DNA of 32,359 nucleotides, taken from Oscillospiraceae bacterium (GTDB lineage: Bacteria; Bacillota; Clostridia; Oscillospirales; Oscillospiraceae). The notes below the pieces were generated by a model. The model saw only the letters and a program-made list of their open reading frames with translations. It made no database searches and was not told the origin of the DNA. A program made the translations under genes and the position numbers. Positions 32,041 through 32,359 of the stretch are shown here, one piece after another. The DNA lies in assembly GCA_902795195.1 (NCBI GenBank), contig CADBKF010000027.1:1-32359 (forward strand), in the 5' to 3' direction. Every line of letters starts with the position of its first letter. The stretch's first letter is position 1.

Positions 32041-32359
32041 TTAGCGGCAATCCGGCGGGGCGTTCTGCGGGGTCAGCGTCTGCGCCCAATCCGGGTCAGA
32101 GCAGCTGCGCTTCGGCGCTTCCTTCAGGACCCAGGTGAGATAGCGACACGGATCAAGGTGGTTTTCCTTTGCTGTCTCAATCAGGCTGAACAGGACCGCG
32201 CAGCTCTGGGCCCCGTTTGTGGTATTGGCGAACAGGAAGTTTTTCCGAGAGATCACGAAAGGCTTAATGCTGCGCTCGGCGCGGTTATTGCTGAGCTCAA
32301 TGCGGCCGTCTTCCAGATAGGTTATCAACGTAGGCCACTGGTTCTTGAGGTAGTTCAAA
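32041..32359 (-). CDS. tnpC: IS66-family transposase TnpC, C-terminal part
   Basis: About 105 codons reach the window edge; the ATG near the edge is surely internal. The segment NNRAERSIKPFVISRKNFLF carries the last acidic catalytic residue of the IS66 DDE domain. LFSLIETAKENHLDPCRYL and the following residues match the IS66 C-terminal domain (PF13817). It catalyses transposition of the element together with the small TnpA and TnpB proteins, which would lie further right. No frameshift is visible in the part present. Confidence 0.93.
   Translation of the reverse strand, partial: LNYLKNQWPTLITYLEDGRIELSNNRAERSIKPFVISRKNFLFANTTNGAQSCAVLFSLIETAKENHLDPCRYLTWVLKEAPKRSCSDPDWAQTLTPQNAPPDCR

Larger units (their letters stand above)
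31977..32359 (-). mobile_element. End of an IS66-family insertion sequence (continues past window)
   Basis: The inverted-repeat tip GTAAGCGTCAAATGAACG (31977-31994) is of the GTAAGCG type usual for IS66. The 3' end of the IS66 transposase gene follows inward on the minus strand. The other end is outside the window, so the target duplication cannot be checked. Confidence 0.8.

Noticed and set aside
31754-32044. Small frames on both strands in the repeat region, including one with repeated LNIIPR.
   Set aside because: The peptide repeats simply mirror the DNA direct repeats; there is no ribosome-binding site and no homology that I recognise.
1-32359. tRNA, rRNA and CRISPR arrays.
   Set aside because: None was recognised by eye on either strand; a covariance-model scan was not possible here.

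Overview
The window looks like a chromosomal segment of a fairly G+C-rich, gut-type Clostridia (Bacillota, probably Oscillospirales). The pointers are Gram-positive Shine-Dalgarno sites close to GGAGG, S-layer-homology (SLH) domains, a Firmicute-type LexA box, and family matches of the clostridial kind (DUF3783, MATE, IS21 and IS66 elements, large serine recombinases). The taxonomic placement is inference; there is no rRNA or other phylogenetic marker here.

Left 13.7 kb: one uninterrupted minus-strand reading frame of at least 4,559 codons encodes a giant secreted surface protein that runs off the left edge inside its second visible SLH domain. It has a signal peptide, Calx-beta-like and CARDB-like domains, a long alternating beta-rich segment, a duplicated module of about 130 residues, GLUG-like and glycine-rich beta-helix repeats, and SLH modules for cell-wall attachment. 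Immediately upstream, on the same strand, lie an overlapping 7TM sensor kinase and OmpR-type response regulator, which are the obvious candidate regulators. A 13-bp inverted repeat separates the regulator from the giant gene.

16.4-24.8 kb: mostly minus-strand housekeeping and stress genes. They are an RNA 2',3'-cyclic phosphodiesterase; a MATE exporter behind a long leader with a three-codon upstream ORF and an intrinsic terminator; a Y-family DNA polymerase with a consensus promoter and a LexA box at its start site; one plus-strand lipoprotein; and a DUF3783 - RecQ - zincin-like metallopeptidase cluster driven by a strong promoter.

24.8-27.4 kb: a two-gene nucleotide-sugar operon. The first gene is a UDP-glucose 6-dehydrogenase with an XRE-type helix-turn-helix domain fused to its N-terminus. 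The second is a UDP-glucuronate 4-epimerase. Together they would convert UDP-glucose to UDP-glucuronate and then UDP-galacturonate for surface polysaccharide.

27.6 kb to the right edge: a mobile-element graveyard. It contains a frameshifted serine recombinase, the 3' remnant of a second recombinase cut by an IS21-family element, that IS21 element (istA intact, istB broken by a 301-bp nearly palindromic MITE-like insertion with a 7-bp target duplication), two sets of short direct repeats resembling ends of other elements, and one end of an IS66-family element running off the right edge.

The most interesting items are the MATE attenuator with its tiny upstream ORF, the HTH-dehydrogenase fusion with inverted repeats around its promoter, the giant SLH protein with its adjacent two-component system, and the palindromic insertion in istB.
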